DNA of 40,404 bases from Pseudomonadota bacterium (GCA_018241785.1 JAFEDF010000107.1:1-40404); one strand, 5' to 3'. Shown: positions 9,922 to 18,042, counted from the stretch's first letter. Notes: a model not told the origin generated them from the letters alone. Made by a program: numbers and translations.

Positions 9922-10663
9922 CGGCGCTCTCCGTCGCCCGGCGGCCGGGAACCGGAACGATCATCGGGACTTCGCTCCGGTACAGCTCGTAGGCTTTGCC
10001 GTGGTAGCGGACGAGGTCGCGCTCCTCGAAAAGGAGCCCGATGAAGATGTAGCCGGTCGTCGCGAGCGCGAACAGCAGGTGCCCCGTCGTCATGTGCGGC
10101 GTCGCCCAGAATGCGATCAGGAAGCCGAGCATGATCGGATGGCGCACGAAGTTGTAGAGCGCCTTGGTCTGGAACGGCAGGTGCGTGTAGTCGGCGCCCC
10201 GCAACCGCAGCCACACCTGGCGAAGGCCGAGCAGATCGAAATGGTTGATCATGAACGTCGACACGAGGACCATCAGCCACCCGAGCCAGAAGAGCGCCCA
10301 CAGCACCGCGCTGCCGACGGGACTGTCGACGCTCCAGATCTCGCCGGCGATCGGCTGCCACTGCCAGAGGAGCAGCGCGAGCAGCAGGCTCGACAGCAGC
10401 ACGTAGGTGCTCCGCTCGACCGGGCTCGGGACGAACCGCGTCCACCACTTCTTGAACCCCTGCCGCGCCATCACGCTGTGCTGGATCGCGAAGAGGCCGA
10501 GCAGCACGACGTCGACGAGAAGCGCCTCGCCGAGCGGCCCGGAACCGCCGAGATCGATCGACTTCGGCACGAGCAGGTTGCCGACGAACCCGATTGCGTA
10601 GAGGAAGCTCGCCAGGAACACGATGTAGCTGACCACGCCGTACACGAATCCGGGCAGTTTCAT
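9893..10663 (-). CDS. mddA: NnrU/MddA-like membrane methyltransferase (probable methanethiol S-methyltransferase)
   Basis: This 256-residue integral membrane protein has about six hydrophobic helices. Conserved signatures are [57 protein letters not shown] and the C-terminal FEERDLV-x-YHGKAY-x-LYR. This pattern matches MddA, which uses S-adenosylmethionine to convert methanethiol to dimethyl sulfide. Related NnrU-type and isoprenylcysteine methyltransferase-like proteins share the C-terminal HP/EE motifs, so the substrate is not certain. The start at 10663 has a purine-rich site (AGGGGGCG). It lies 105 bp downstream of the flavoprotein gene on the same strand and could share its transcript. 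Confidence 0.82.
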   Translation of the reverse strand: MKLPGFVYGVVSYIVFLASFLYAIGFVGNLLVPKSIDLGGSGPLGEALLVDVVLLGLFAIQHSVMARQGFKKWWTRFVPSPVERSTYVLLSSLLLALLLWQWQPIAGEIWSVDSPVGSAVLWALFWLGWLMVLVSTFMINHFDLLGLRQVWLRLRGADYTHLPFQTKALYNFVRHPIMLGFLIAFWATPHMTTGHLLFALATTGYIFIGLLFEERDLVRYHGKAYELYRSEVPMIVPVPGRRATESAVSAREASQH

Positions 10664-10768
10664 GACGCCCCCTGTTCGTTCATCGAGAGCGCGAATCGAC
10701 GCGTCGCCGGGGATGCGCCGCTGCGGCACGACGGCCCACGCGCCCGCATCCTGCTCCCGTCGACCCCG

Positions 10769-12475
10769 TCAAAGGAGCGTCCCGCCCGGCCGGACGCGCG
10801 AGAACTCGACCGGGACGAACTCGATCCGCAGCTCGCCGCAGGACGACACCGCGCGCGTGTAGGCCGAGCGCGAAAGGTCGCCGGTCTCGGGAAAATCCTC
10901 GCGGTAGTGCGCACCGCGCGAATCCTCGCGCGCGAGCGCCGCGCGCGCGATCACGCGGCTCACCGCGATGAGGCTGTCGAGGTTCAGCCACTCGTGCCAG
11001 GAAAGGTTGAACGCACGCGTGCCGCCGGGAACACCCGTCGTCGCGAGATCGGCTGCGAGCTCGTCGAGCCTGCCGATCGCGCGCGTCAGCGACGCGCGCG
11101 AGCGCGCGATGCCGACGTCGTCCCACATCAGCGACTGCAGCGAGTCGCGCAGCGCGTTGAGGTCCCCGCCATCGCGCGCGAGCGGCACCTCGCAGCGCGC
11201 GATGGCCGCGGTGATCGCGCCCCCGTCGGCGGCGGGCGCCGCACCCGCCGTCCTGAGCCACGCCGCCACTTCGTCGCCCGCGACGCCGCCGAAGACGGTC
11301 GAGTTCGCCACGCCGTTGCCACCGAGGCGGTTCGCGCCGTGCACGCCCCCGGTGTCCTCGCCCGCCGCGAACAGGCCTGCGAGCGCGGTGCGGCAATCGA
11401 GGCCGAACTCGATCCCGCCCATCATGTAGTGCGCGGTCGGAACGACTTCGACGCGGCCTCCGGCGAGGTCGAAGCCGCAGTCGGCGCAGCGCTCGACCAT
11501 CCCCTTGAACTGCCTGCGCACCGCGTCGGGGCCGAGGTGGCTCATCGCGAGCCACACGCCGCCGTTCGGCGACGTTCTCCCCGCGCGCATCTCGGCGAAG
11601 ATCCCGCGCGAAACGATGTCGCGCGTCGCGCGCTCGCCGCGCGGATCGACCTCCAGCATGAAACGTTCGCCGGCGCCGTTCAGCAGGTAGCCGCCCGCGC
11701 CGCGCAGGCCCTCTTCGAGCACCGTGCCGGTCATCCGCGTCTCGGCGCCCGCGAGGAGGCCCGTCGGATGGAACTGAACCATCTCCATGTCGCGCAGCGG
11801 CAGCCCGGCGCGAAGCGCCATCGCGAGCCCGTCGCACGACTTGTCACCCGAGGGCGTGTGATAGCGGTACATCGTCGGACCGCCGCCGGTCGCGAGCACG
11901 ACCGCACGCGCGCGGACGAACACGAACTCGCCCGAGCGGATGTCGATCAGGAGCGCTCCGGCAATGCGCGTTCCGTCGCGCGACGGAACGAGCGCGACCG
12001 CGCGATGCTCCTCGAGGCGCTCGATCGGGCGTGTCCACACCTGCTCGGCGAGCCGGTTGATGATCTCGATACCGGTGAGGTCGCCCTTGTGCACGGTGCG
12101 ATCGAAGGTCTGGCCGGCGAAGGCCTTCTGGTGCAGCGTGCCGTCGGGGTTGCGGTCGAAGAAGCAGCCGAGCTCGTTCTCGAGTTCGCGAATGCGCTCG
12201 ACCGCCCCGGTGACGAGGCGCCATGCGAGCTCCTGGTTCGGGAGCCACTTTCCGCCTTCGATCGTGTCCATGAAGTGACGCTCGACCGAATCGCCTTCGG
12301 CGAGTGCGACGTTGTAGCCGCCCTGCACCATCCGCGTGCAGCCACACTTGCCGAGCAGCCCTTTCACCGCGACGGTGATCGCGAGCGACGGATCGGCGTC
12401 GAACGCGTGCAGGGCCGCGAACAGGCCCGCTCCGCCGCTACCGAGGATGAGGACGTCGGTGCTGCGTTCGATCAC
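10769..12475 (-). CDS. Succinate dehydrogenase/fumarate reductase-type flavoprotein subunit
   Basis: The 568-residue protein starts at GTG 12475, overlapping the fumarase beta stop by 4 bp (GTGA). The FAD dinucleotide fold is GSGGAGLFAA (12-21). Active-site elements of the SdhA/FrdA family are all present: FHPTGLL, EEGLRGAGG, the Arg in RATRDIVSRG, the His in VVPTAHYMMGG and the Arg in HGANRLGGN. At the position of the His that normally bonds FAD covalently (SHTxxAxGG), this protein has Cys46 (GCTRMVQGG), so FAD is probably non-covalent. L-aspartate oxidase shares the fold, but the Fe-S and membrane-anchor genes in the same operon favour a membrane quinone-linked enzyme. Confidence 0.87.
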   Translation of the reverse strand: MIERSTDVLILGSGGAGLFAALHAFDADPSLAITVAVKGLLGKCGCTRMVQGGYNVALAEGDSVERHFMDTIEGGKWLPNQELAWRLVTGAVERIRELENELGCFFDRNPDGTLHQKAFAGQTFDRTVHKGDLTGIEIINRLAEQVWTRPIERLEEHRAVALVPSRDGTRIAGALLIDIRSGEFVFVRARAVVLATGGGPTMYRYHTPSGDKSCDGLAMALRAGLPLRDMEMVQFHPTGLLAGAETRMTGTVLEEGLRGAGGYLLNGAGERFMLEVDPRGERATRDIVSRGIFAEMRAGRTSPNGGVWLAMSHLGPDAVRRQFKGMVERCADCGFDLAGGRVEVVPTAHYMMGGIEFGLDCRTALAGLFAAGEDTGGVHGANRLGGNGVANSTVFGGVAGDEVAAWLRTAGAAPAADGGAITAAIARCEVPLARDGGDLNALRDSLQSLMWDDVGIARSRASLTRAIGRLDELAADLATTGVPGGTRAFNLSWHEWLNLDSLIAVSRVIARAALAREDSRGAHYREDFPETGDLSRSAYTRAVSSCGELRIEFVPVEFSRVRPGGTLL

Positions 12476-13104
12476 CGGATGCCGAGCTTCGCGAGCACCG
12501 CGGCGCGACGCGACCGCGCCTTGGCGTCGACCTGCGCGTAGACGCTGCCGCCGGCGCTGTCCATCGCGACCTGCAGCGGCCCGAAGCCGCGAATCCGGAA
12601 CTTCCACAGGCTCTCGGGATTGAGGTCGTCGAGATCGACGTCGTCGATCGACTCGATCCACGTCGTCTCGAGTGCGGCGACGCCGCCGATCACCGCGAGG
12701 TAGACCCCGCCCAGCTCGCGAAAGGCCGCGAGCGAATCTTCGCCCATGCCGCCCTTGCCGACGACGATGCGTACGCCGCAGCGCTCCATCAGCGGCCGCG
12801 TGAAGCGCTCCATCCTGATCGACGTCGTCGTGCCGATGCACACCGGCGCGTAGCCGGTGGGAAACTGCGGCGACCGCTCGACCTTGCGCACGTTCGGTGC
12901 CGTATGCAGCACGGCGTGCCCGGCGAGGTCGAAGCGCGTCGTGCGCCCGCGGTCGAAGAGGTGGATCAGCGTCGCGTCGCGGATGCCGAAGAGCGTCCCC
13001 TCGAGCGTCACCATGTCGCCGACGCGAAGGGCACGCACGTCGGCCTCGCTGACCGGTGTCGTCAGCGTCCGCACGCGCTGTGACGCGCCCAGATCAGAAT
13101 CCAT
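12472..13104 (-). CDS. Class I fumarase/tartrate dehydratase-type hydro-lyase, beta subunit
   Basis: The 210-residue C-terminal-type domain of two-subunit class I hydro-lyases is complete. It starts with a short linker, then LTTPVSEADVRALRVGDMVTL, and contains the conserved GPTTSIRM-like segment (CIGTTTSIRME), GKGGMG and the ESLWKFRIRGFGPL region. It pairs with the alpha subunit to form the [4Fe-4S] enzyme that interconverts fumarate and malate, or tartrate and oxaloacetate in TtdAB. It overlaps the alpha gene by 11 bp and the flavoprotein gene by 4 bp. The SDH-type partners point to fumarate as the substrate, but sequence alone does not settle this. Confidence 0.88.
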   Translation of the reverse strand: MDSDLGASQRVRTLTTPVSEADVRALRVGDMVTLEGTLFGIRDATLIHLFDRGRTTRFDLAGHAVLHTAPNVRKVERSPQFPTGYAPVCIGTTTSIRMERFTRPLMERCGVRIVVGKGGMGEDSLAAFRELGGVYLAVIGGVAALETTWIESIDDVDLDDLNPESLWKFRIRGFGPLQVAMDSAGGSVYAQVDAKARSRRAAVLAKLGIR

Positions 13105-13969
13105 AGGTCACCGCGGCCGGGGTCAGCACCGCGCGGGCACGGCGCGCCGAGTGGCACTGCATGTTGACGGCGACGGGGTTCATCGTGATGTGCGTGGCGG
13201 CGAGCTCGACGTGGACGGCGAACGAGGTAGCGTCGCCGCCGAGCCCCTGTGGGCCGATGCCGAGCTCGTTCACCACCGCCGAGAGCGCGCGCTCGAGCTT
13301 GGCGCCTTCCGGATCGTCGCAGACGCTTCCCAGTGCGCGCGTCGCCGCGACCTTGGCGAGATGCACGCAGAGGTCGGCACTGCCTCCGACGCCGACGCCG
13401 ACGATCGTCGGCGGGCACGTGCGCCCGCCGGCGTCGAGCACGCAGTCGATGACGAAGCGCTCGATCGCCGCCACCCCGTCGGCGGGCACCGCCATCCTCA
13501 GCCACGAGTTGTTCTCGGAGCCGCTGCCCTTGGGGATCATCTCGATTGCGAGCTCGTCCGTGCGCTCCGAGAACGCGACGTGGATAACTGGCACGCGCGT
13601 GCCGCTCGACGTATGGCGGTTCTCGCGCGTGATCGGGTGCACGATCGACGAGCGCAGCGGATGCTCGCGCGTCGCACGCTCGCAGCCGCGCACGATCGCC
13701 GCCTCGAGATCGACGCCGTCGACGTGGACATTGCGCCCCAGCGTCACGTTGTAGATCGGGATGCCGGTATCCTGGCAGAGCAGGTTGTCGGTCGACTCGG
13801 CGACCTCGATGTTGCGGATCATCGTGCCGAGGACGCGCTTGCCCCCGGCGTCGGTCTCGTCGCGGTCGAGACGCGCGAAGCCCGCCTTGATGTCGTCGGG
13901 AAGGACCTTGAGCGCGCGGATGTAGAGCTCGCGCGCAACGTCCTCGACCTGCCGCGTATCGACGTCCAT
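13094..13969 (-). CDS. Class I fumarase/tartrate dehydratase-type hydro-lyase, alpha subunit
   Basis: The 291-residue catalytic subunit carries an oxygen-sensitive [4Fe-4S] cluster. Candidate ligands are the Cys in NLLCQDTGIP, the Cys in GGRTCPPTIVG and the Cys in NMQCHSARR. Other family motifs are IVHPITRENRH, PKGSGSENNSWLRM and GVGGSADLC. The ATG at 13969 follows GGAGGG. It begins 50 bp after the second membrane-anchor gene, within the same transcription unit. The two-subunit form is seen as FumAB-like enzymes in anaerobes and as TtdAB. The choice of fumarate rests on its place between SDH-type genes. Confidence 0.9.
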   Translation of the reverse strand: MDVDTRQVEDVARELYIRALKVLPDDIKAGFARLDRDETDAGGKRVLGTMIRNIEVAESTDNLLCQDTGIPIYNVTLGRNVHVDGVDLEAAIVRGCERATREHPLRSSIVHPITRENRHTSSGTRVPVIHVAFSERTDELAIEMIPKGSGSENNSWLRMAVPADGVAAIERFVIDCVLDAGGRTCPPTIVGVGVGGSADLCVHLAKVAATRALGSVCDDPEGAKLERALSAVVNELGIGPQGLGGDATSFAVHVELAATHITMNPVAVNMQCHSARRARAVLTPAAVTYGF

Positions 13970-14019
13970 GCCTCGCGCCCTCCGTGCGGCTTCGCGCCGC
14001 AGCCTCGATTATCGCGCGA

Positions 14020-14412
14020 TCAGAGGAGATCGGCGAGAAAGGCCAGCGCGATCAAGAGCGACGCCCCGGCCACGGCGCCCGCCAGGGTCTTCTGCCAGCC
14101 GCGCCACGGCAGCCACTCGAGCGCGAGCACGCGCAGCCCGCCGGTCAGATGGAGGCCGAGGAGCACGACGATCGCCCATTCGGACGCGCGCACGCCGGGC
14201 GCATCGGCCCAGCGAAGGAAGGCGTCGAGCCGCGCCTCCCCCCGAAGCGCCTCGCCGAGCGCCCAGAAATGCACCGGGAGAAAGATCGCGAGCGCCACCC
14301 CCGACACCCGGTGCACGATGAACGCCCACCAGCCCGCGTGACGATCGTGCTGCGAGGCGATGCGCGCCAGCGCCGATTGGCGCGTCACCGCCTCGCCAGC
14401 GTCACGCCTCAT
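14020..14412 (-). CDS. Succinate dehydrogenase/fumarate reductase cytochrome b-type membrane anchor (second anchor)
   Basis: The 130-residue protein has three hydrophobic helices. FIVHRVSGVALAIFLPVHFWALG and VVLLGLHLTGGLRVLALEW carry the His residues and the H-x3-GLR-x-L pattern of SdhC-type cytochrome b556. These His residues are likely haem ligands, placing quinone reduction in the inner membrane. The ATG at 14412 overlaps the previous gene's stop (ATGA). Because both anchors resemble SdhC, the assignment of C and D is arbitrary. Confidence 0.85.
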   Translation of the reverse strand: MRRDAGEAVTRQSALARIASQHDRHAGWWAFIVHRVSGVALAIFLPVHFWALGEALRGEARLDAFLRWADAPGVRASEWAIVVLLGLHLTGGLRVLALEWLPWRGWQKTLAGAVAGASLLIALAFLADLL

Positions 14413-14825
14413 CGCGCGAGCCCCCACACCGCCCGCAGGCCGAGCGCGAGGAGCGCGAGGCCGATCGTCGCGGTCGCGACGTCGGCGCGGCGCCCGGTCA
14501 CGCCCAGCCATTCGGCGGCGACCGCGCGCAAGCCGATCGGGGCGTGAACCGCCGCGGCGACAACGAACACGACGTAGAACGCAGGCCAGGCAATCGAGCC
14601 GTGCATGCGCGCGAGGATCGCCTGTGCGGTGAGCCCGGCGTGGACCGCGTAGAAGATCGTCGCGAGGTGAACGACGACGCAGACGGCGAGCACCATGGCG
14701 CTTGCGCGCTGCAGCAGCCACAGCCACGCGTCGAAGCGCCAGCGGGAACCGGTCACCGCCACGCGATCGCCGTGCTGCGCGCGATCGTCGTGCTGTACCC
14801 GGTCACCCTGCAGCGTGCGCCTCAC
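14409..14825 (-). CDS. Succinate dehydrogenase/fumarate reductase membrane anchor (first anchor)
   Basis: The 138-residue protein has a polar, Arg/His/Asp-rich N-terminus of about 28 residues and then three membrane helices. The sequences ASAMVLAVCVVVHLATIFYA and AAAVHAPIGLRAVAAEW hold candidate haem His residues. It starts at GTG 14825, overlapping the iron-sulfur gene stop by 4 bp (GTGA). A start at an internal GTG near the first helix is possible and would remove the odd N-terminus. With the second anchor it would form a two-helix-bundle haem/quinone site. Confidence 0.8.
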   Translation of the reverse strand: MRRTLQGDRVQHDDRAQHGDRVAVTGSRWRFDAWLWLLQRASAMVLAVCVVVHLATIFYAVHAGLTAQAILARMHGSIAWPAFYVVFVVAAAVHAPIGLRAVAAEWLGVTGRRADVATATIGLALLALGLRAVWGLAR

Positions 14826-15529
14826 CGGTCGCCTCCAAGGAGCGAGCGCGACGCCATCCGCTTCAGGCCGGCGATCGACGCCGTCGGCGAGAGGTGCTTC
14901 GGGCAGCGCTCGGTGCAGCTCGTCTGGCTGTGGCAGGCGTGGCAGCCTGCGTCTCCCGCCACGGCGGCGAGGCGCCCGGCGCGCGCACCGTCGCGCACGT
15001 CGTTGACGAGCGTCCACGCGCGGTTCAACGCGGCCGGCCCCAGGTACGCGGGCCGCCACGCGACGATGTCGCACGACGCATAGCACACGCCGCAGCCGAT
15101 GCACTCGACGGCCGCGTCGGCATCGCGGCGTTCGCGGCTCGCCGGCAGCACGCGTGCCGGAGCGTCAAGGCGCGTCGCGGTGGGCGCGAACGCGCCCTTC
15201 GCCGCGATCCACTTGTCGAAGAACTCGCGCATGTCGCAGACGAGGTCGCGGATCACCGGAAGATTCGCGAGCGGCCGCAACTCGAGGCGACTGCCCGGCG
15301 CGACGCGATCGACGTGGGTGCGGCAGGTCCAGCGCGCGACCCCGTTGACCGTCATCGCGCACGATCCGCACATTCCGACGCGGCACGCGAAGCGATAGGC
15401 GAGCGTCGGGTCGAGGTGGCGCTGGATCCAGGTGACGACGTCGAGCACCGTCTGGCTCGGCGCACGCGGCACGCTGTAGTGCTCGAGCCGGCCCTCGGCG
15501 CCGCCGCGCCAGATCGCGACCTCGAGCAT
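14822..15529 (-). CDS. Succinate dehydrogenase/fumarate reductase iron-sulfur subunit
   Basis: The 235-residue protein has an N-terminal [2Fe-2S] domain (Cys49, Cys54, Cys57, Cys69; ACRVGMCGSCAMTVNG). The C-terminal domain holds two further clusters (CIGCGVCYASC and CHACHSQTSCTERCPK), as in SdhB/FrdB. It passes electrons from the flavoprotein to the membrane anchors. The frame is open to an ATG at 15604, but those 25 extra residues are Gly/Pro/Arg-rich, and that start lies inside the predicted 6S RNA. The family N-terminus fits the ATG at 15529, which is used here, although its ribosome-binding site is poor. It is the first gene of the six-gene unit. Confidence 0.88.
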   Translation of the reverse strand: MLEVAIWRGGAEGRLEHYSVPRAPSQTVLDVVTWIQRHLDPTLAYRFACRVGMCGSCAMTVNGVARWTCRTHVDRVAPGSRLELRPLANLPVIRDLVCDMREFFDKWIAAKGAFAPTATRLDAPARVLPASRERRDADAAVECIGCGVCYASCDIVAWRPAYLGPAALNRAWTLVNDVRDGARAGRLAAVAGDAGCHACHSQTSCTERCPKHLSPTASIAGLKRMASRSLLGGDR

Positions 15530-15574
15530 CGACGAAGGGAGCGGCGCCGTTTCCGGTCGCCGCTCCCGCGAGAG

Positions 15575-15757
15575 GCCCCCCGCCTGTGCCGTTCCGGCCG
15601 TCATCCTGAACCGGGGTTCAAGATTGGTCGCCTGCCGGGACCATCAGGCGCTTCCGCATGGGAACGCACACCGGTCCGCCAAAGGCTCGGCAACCTCGCT
15701 ACGAGAGCATTGGTTCAAAGAACGTATGGCCGGCTCGAACACCGCAGGGGATGGAAA
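15575..15757 (-). ncRNA. ssrS: 6S RNA
   Basis: The RNA lies directly downstream of zapA on the same strand, the standard location of ssrS in beta- and gammaproteobacteria. It shows recognisable 6S blocks: CCCCTGCGGTGTTCG at the 5' end, CTTTGAACC, the central GCGAGGTTGCC then GGACCGGTGTGCG, CATGCGGAAGC, and CTTGAACCCCGGTTCA near the 3' end. The ends can pair: CCCC (15750-15747) with GGGG (15581-15576), then GTG/CAC and CCGGCC/GGCCGG. This gives a rod of about 180 nt with an open centre. 6S RNA mimics an open promoter and sequesters sigma-70 polymerase in stationary phase. End positions are approximate. Confidence 0.85.
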
Positions 15758-15808
15758 TCCTCCTCGGCGACATCGACCCCGAATCCCGCGCCGGTCAGCC
15801 GGAAGCTC

Positions 15809-16177
15809 TCAGAAGAGCTTCTCCTGCCCGGCGAGCGCGCGGTCGATCGCCTCCTGCATCGCGCGGATTCTACGCCGCGCCGCATCCTCGTCAATCGCGC
15901 CCCCCGCAACGGCGAGCCCCGGTGCGGCGCGTGCTGCGCCGTCCTTGGCCGCGCGCCGCTCGCGCAGGAGCTCGCTCGCGAGATTGAGGGCCGCCATGAC
16001 GGCGATGCGCTCGCCGCCGGTGACGCGCCCGGATTCGCGAATCTCGCGCATCCGCTGGTCGAGGAAGGTCACCGCCTCGGTCAGCGCTTCGCGCTCGTCC
16101 TCGCGGCAGGCCACCTTGTAGTCGCGCCCGAGGATGCTGACGTCGAGCGTCACCGCGGCGGGGTTGCGCGTGGTCAT
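15809..16177 (-). CDS. zapA: Cell division protein ZapA
   Basis: The 122-residue protein has the ZapA globular head (LDVSILGRDYKVACREDERE, then AVTFLDQRMREIRES), the VTGGERIAVMAALNLASELL helix and a C-terminal coiled coil. It is slightly longer than the usual 100-110 residues because of an Ala/Gly-rich linker (about 77-95). ZapA tetramers bundle FtsZ filaments at the division site. The ATG overlaps the upstream zapB-like stop by 4 bp, and 6S RNA follows. Confidence 0.92.
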   Translation of the reverse strand: MTTRNPAAVTLDVSILGRDYKVACREDEREALTEAVTFLDQRMREIRESGRVTGGERIAVMAALNLASELLRERRAAKDGAARAAPGLAVAGGAIDEDAARRRIRAMQEAIDRALAGQEKLF

Positions 16178-16368
16178 GACGCGGCAACCCGGGCGATCAG
16201 CGTGTCGAGGCGCGATCCCGCCTGCGCGAGCCTCGCCGCGAGATCGCGATTGCGGTCCTGCGCCGCGGCGAGATCGCGCCCGAGCTTCTCGTTGGCCTCG
16301 CGAAGCGCTGCCGCATGCGCGATCAGCGCCTCGACGCGCTGTTCCAGCGTGGAGAGGTCGGCATCCAT
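16174..16368 (-). CDS. ZapB-like short coiled-coil cell division protein
   Basis: The 64-residue protein is almost entirely one heptad-patterned helix (LEQRVEALIAHAAALREAN, then KLGRDLAAAQDRNRDLAARL). It matches the small coiled-coil family found immediately before zapA in betaproteobacteria, usually treated as ZapB-like. It is translationally coupled to zapA (ATGA). ZapB bridges ZapA and the chromosome terminus protein MatP in E. coli; whether it does so here is unknown. Confidence 0.85.
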   Translation of the reverse strand: MDADLSTLEQRVEALIAHAAALREANEKLGRDLAAAQDRNRDLAARLAQAGSRLDTLIARVAAS

Positions 16369-16405
16369 GAAGTGCCGAGACTATAGGCGGCGCTTTCGCC
16401 GCGCG

Positions 16406-16996
16406 TCAACCTGGGCCGCCATCGGTGTCGAGCGCGACGTAGCGGACAGACAGCACGTCGATCTGCTCGAGCCCGCCCGGTGCGGCGAGCGCGACGGTAT
16501 CGCCCTCGCGCGCCTTGATGAGCGCTCGCGCCATCGGCGATACCCAGCTGATGTAGCCGTGCGCCGGATCGACTTCGTCGATGCCGACGATGCTGACGGT
16601 TCGCTCGGCACCTCGCGCGTCGGCGATCGTCACCGTCGCACCGAAGTAGACCTGGTCCGCCGACGCGGGATCGCGGCGAGCGCCGGGATCGACGACCTCC
16701 GCGAGGTCGAGCCGGCGAACGAGGAAGCGGATGCGCCGGTCGATCTCGCGCAGGCGCTTCTTGCCGTAGAGGTAATCGCCATTCTCGGAGCGGTCGCCGT
16801 TGCCTGCCGCCCACGCGACCGTCGCAACGAGTTCAGGCCGCTCGCGCGTGACGAGCCGGTCGAGCTCGCGCCTCATCCGGGCGAATCCGCCCGGAGTCAT
16901 GTAGTTGCGCGTCCCGGCAGGAAGCGAAGGCGCGTCCTCCGGGGCGTCGTCGCGCTCGTCGCCCGCGTCGGATTCGCTCGTGAAGGCCTTGCTCAT
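16406..16996 (-). CDS. greB: Transcription elongation factor GreB
   Basis: This 196-residue protein has the N-terminal coiled coil (TPGGFARMRRELDRLVTRERP, with ENGDYLYGKKRLREIDRRIRFL typical of GreB) and the C-terminal FKBP-like domain (VYFGATVTIAD, then GYISWVSPMARALIKAREGD). It rescues backtracked RNA polymerase by stimulating transcript cleavage. The acidic Ser/Asp/Glu-rich extension of about 30 residues before RNYMTPGGF is longer than in E. coli GreB. The ATG at 16996 begins 7 bp after the btuF stop, so read-through from the btu genes is likely. Confidence 0.93.
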   Translation of the reverse strand: MSKAFTSESDAGDERDDAPEDAPSLPAGTRNYMTPGGFARMRRELDRLVTRERPELVATVAWAAGNGDRSENGDYLYGKKRLREIDRRIRFLVRRLDLAEVVDPGARRDPASADQVYFGATVTIADARGAERTVSIVGIDEVDPAHGYISWVSPMARALIKAREGDTVALAAPGGLEQIDVLSVRYVALDTDGGPG

Positions 16997-17003
16997 CCAT
17001 CGA

Positions 17004-18035
17004 TTATAGGTTCGGGGGCGCGGCGGCGTGCGTACCGCGACCGGTCGCCGATCGCGCGACTGCGAGCGCGCGGCAAAGGCTCGCCATCCCGTCGACGAAG
17101 CGCGGACCTGGCCGGTGCAGCAGGTTCGCGTCGACGACGAACAGGTTGCCGTCACGGACGGCGGGAAGCTCGGGCCAGCGGCGCCAGTCGTCGAGCCACG
17201 GCGGGCGCACGGCGTCGTCGGTTCCCGCGATGATCACCTGCGGCTTCGCGGCGAGCACCGCCTCCACGCCGACCTGCGCCGCCGCGAAGGGGAGCGACGC
17301 GAACACGTTGCGCCCGCCGCAGCGCGCGATCGCTTCGCTGACGAGCTGCGAGCCGCCGAGCGTGAAGATCGGCGACGAGGAGACCTGGTAGAAGACGGCG
17401 AGCGGAGGGCCGGCAGGCGCCGCACGCCCGAGCGCCGTGAGCTCGTCCCTGAACCGGTTCGCGGCGTGCGCCGCGGTGGTGAGCGTGCCGGCGAGCACGC
17501 CGATTCGCTCGATGTCGTCGGCAATGCCCGAGATGCGCGAAGGATTGGCCTCGAAGACGGCGACGCCGTGTCCGCGCAACCACGCGACCTCCCCCGGCGT
17601 CGTCCACGGCCAGGTGACGACGAGATCCGGCGCGAGCGCGACGATTCGCTCGAGATTGAGCGCAGTCACGTCGCCGATGACGGGCAGGCGAGTCGCCGCA
17701 GGCGGATAGTCGGAGCCCTTGATGACGCCGACGACGGCCCCGCCGGCACCCGCGGCGAAGACGAGTTCGGTGGCGCTCGGGGCGAGAGTGATGATCCGCG
17801 TCGCGCGATGCGCGAGCGCGACGCGGCGCCCGGAGTCGTCGACGACCGCCCGCGCCGATTGCGCGGCAACGGCCGCCCCCCCGGCGGCCTGCGCGAGCGC
17901 CGGCCACACGAGCGCTGCTGCGAGCAGTGCGACCGCGGCCAGCCGGCGCGACCGTCGATGGGCGCGCCGCCCGCGATTGCGGCAGCGAGGCGCGGCGCGA
18001 CCTGTCGGTGCGGCAGTGCGGGTCCGGAGCGGCAT
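17004..18035 (-). CDS. btuF: Cobalamin ABC transporter substrate-binding protein (BtuF-like)
   Basis: The 343-residue periplasmic protein has an Arg-rich N-region, a hydrophobic core (LAAVALLAAALVWPALAQA) with probable signal peptidase I cleavage after AQA, and two Fe/B12 periplasmic-binding (TroA-type) lobes. Signatures include RIITLAPSATELVFAAGAGG, VIGDVTALNLERIVALAPDLV and FYQVSSSPIFTLGG, all BtuF-like. It starts 7 bp after btuB, so both genes lie under the cobalamin riboswitch. The permease and ATPase genes (btuC, btuD) are not in the window. Confidence 0.87.
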   Translation of the reverse strand: MPLRTRTAAPTGRAAPRCRNRGRRAHRRSRRLAAVALLAAALVWPALAQAAGGAAVAAQSARAVVDDSGRRVALAHRATRIITLAPSATELVFAAGAGGAVVGVIKGSDYPPAATRLPVIGDVTALNLERIVALAPDLVVTWPWTTPGEVAWLRGHGVAVFEANPSRISGIADDIERIGVLAGTLTTAAHAANRFRDELTALGRAAPAGPPLAVFYQVSSSPIFTLGGSQLVSEAIARCGGRNVFASLPFAAAQVGVEAVLAAKPQVIIAGTDDAVRPPWLDDWRRWPELPAVRDGNLFVVDANLLHRPGPRFVDGMASLCRALAVARSATGRGTHAAAPPNL

Positions 18036-18042
18036 CACGGTC

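Noticed and set aside
15530..15604. ATG at 15604 as the iron-sulfur subunit start
   Set aside because: The added residues are not like the SdhB N-terminus, and the ATG falls in the predicted 6S RNA.
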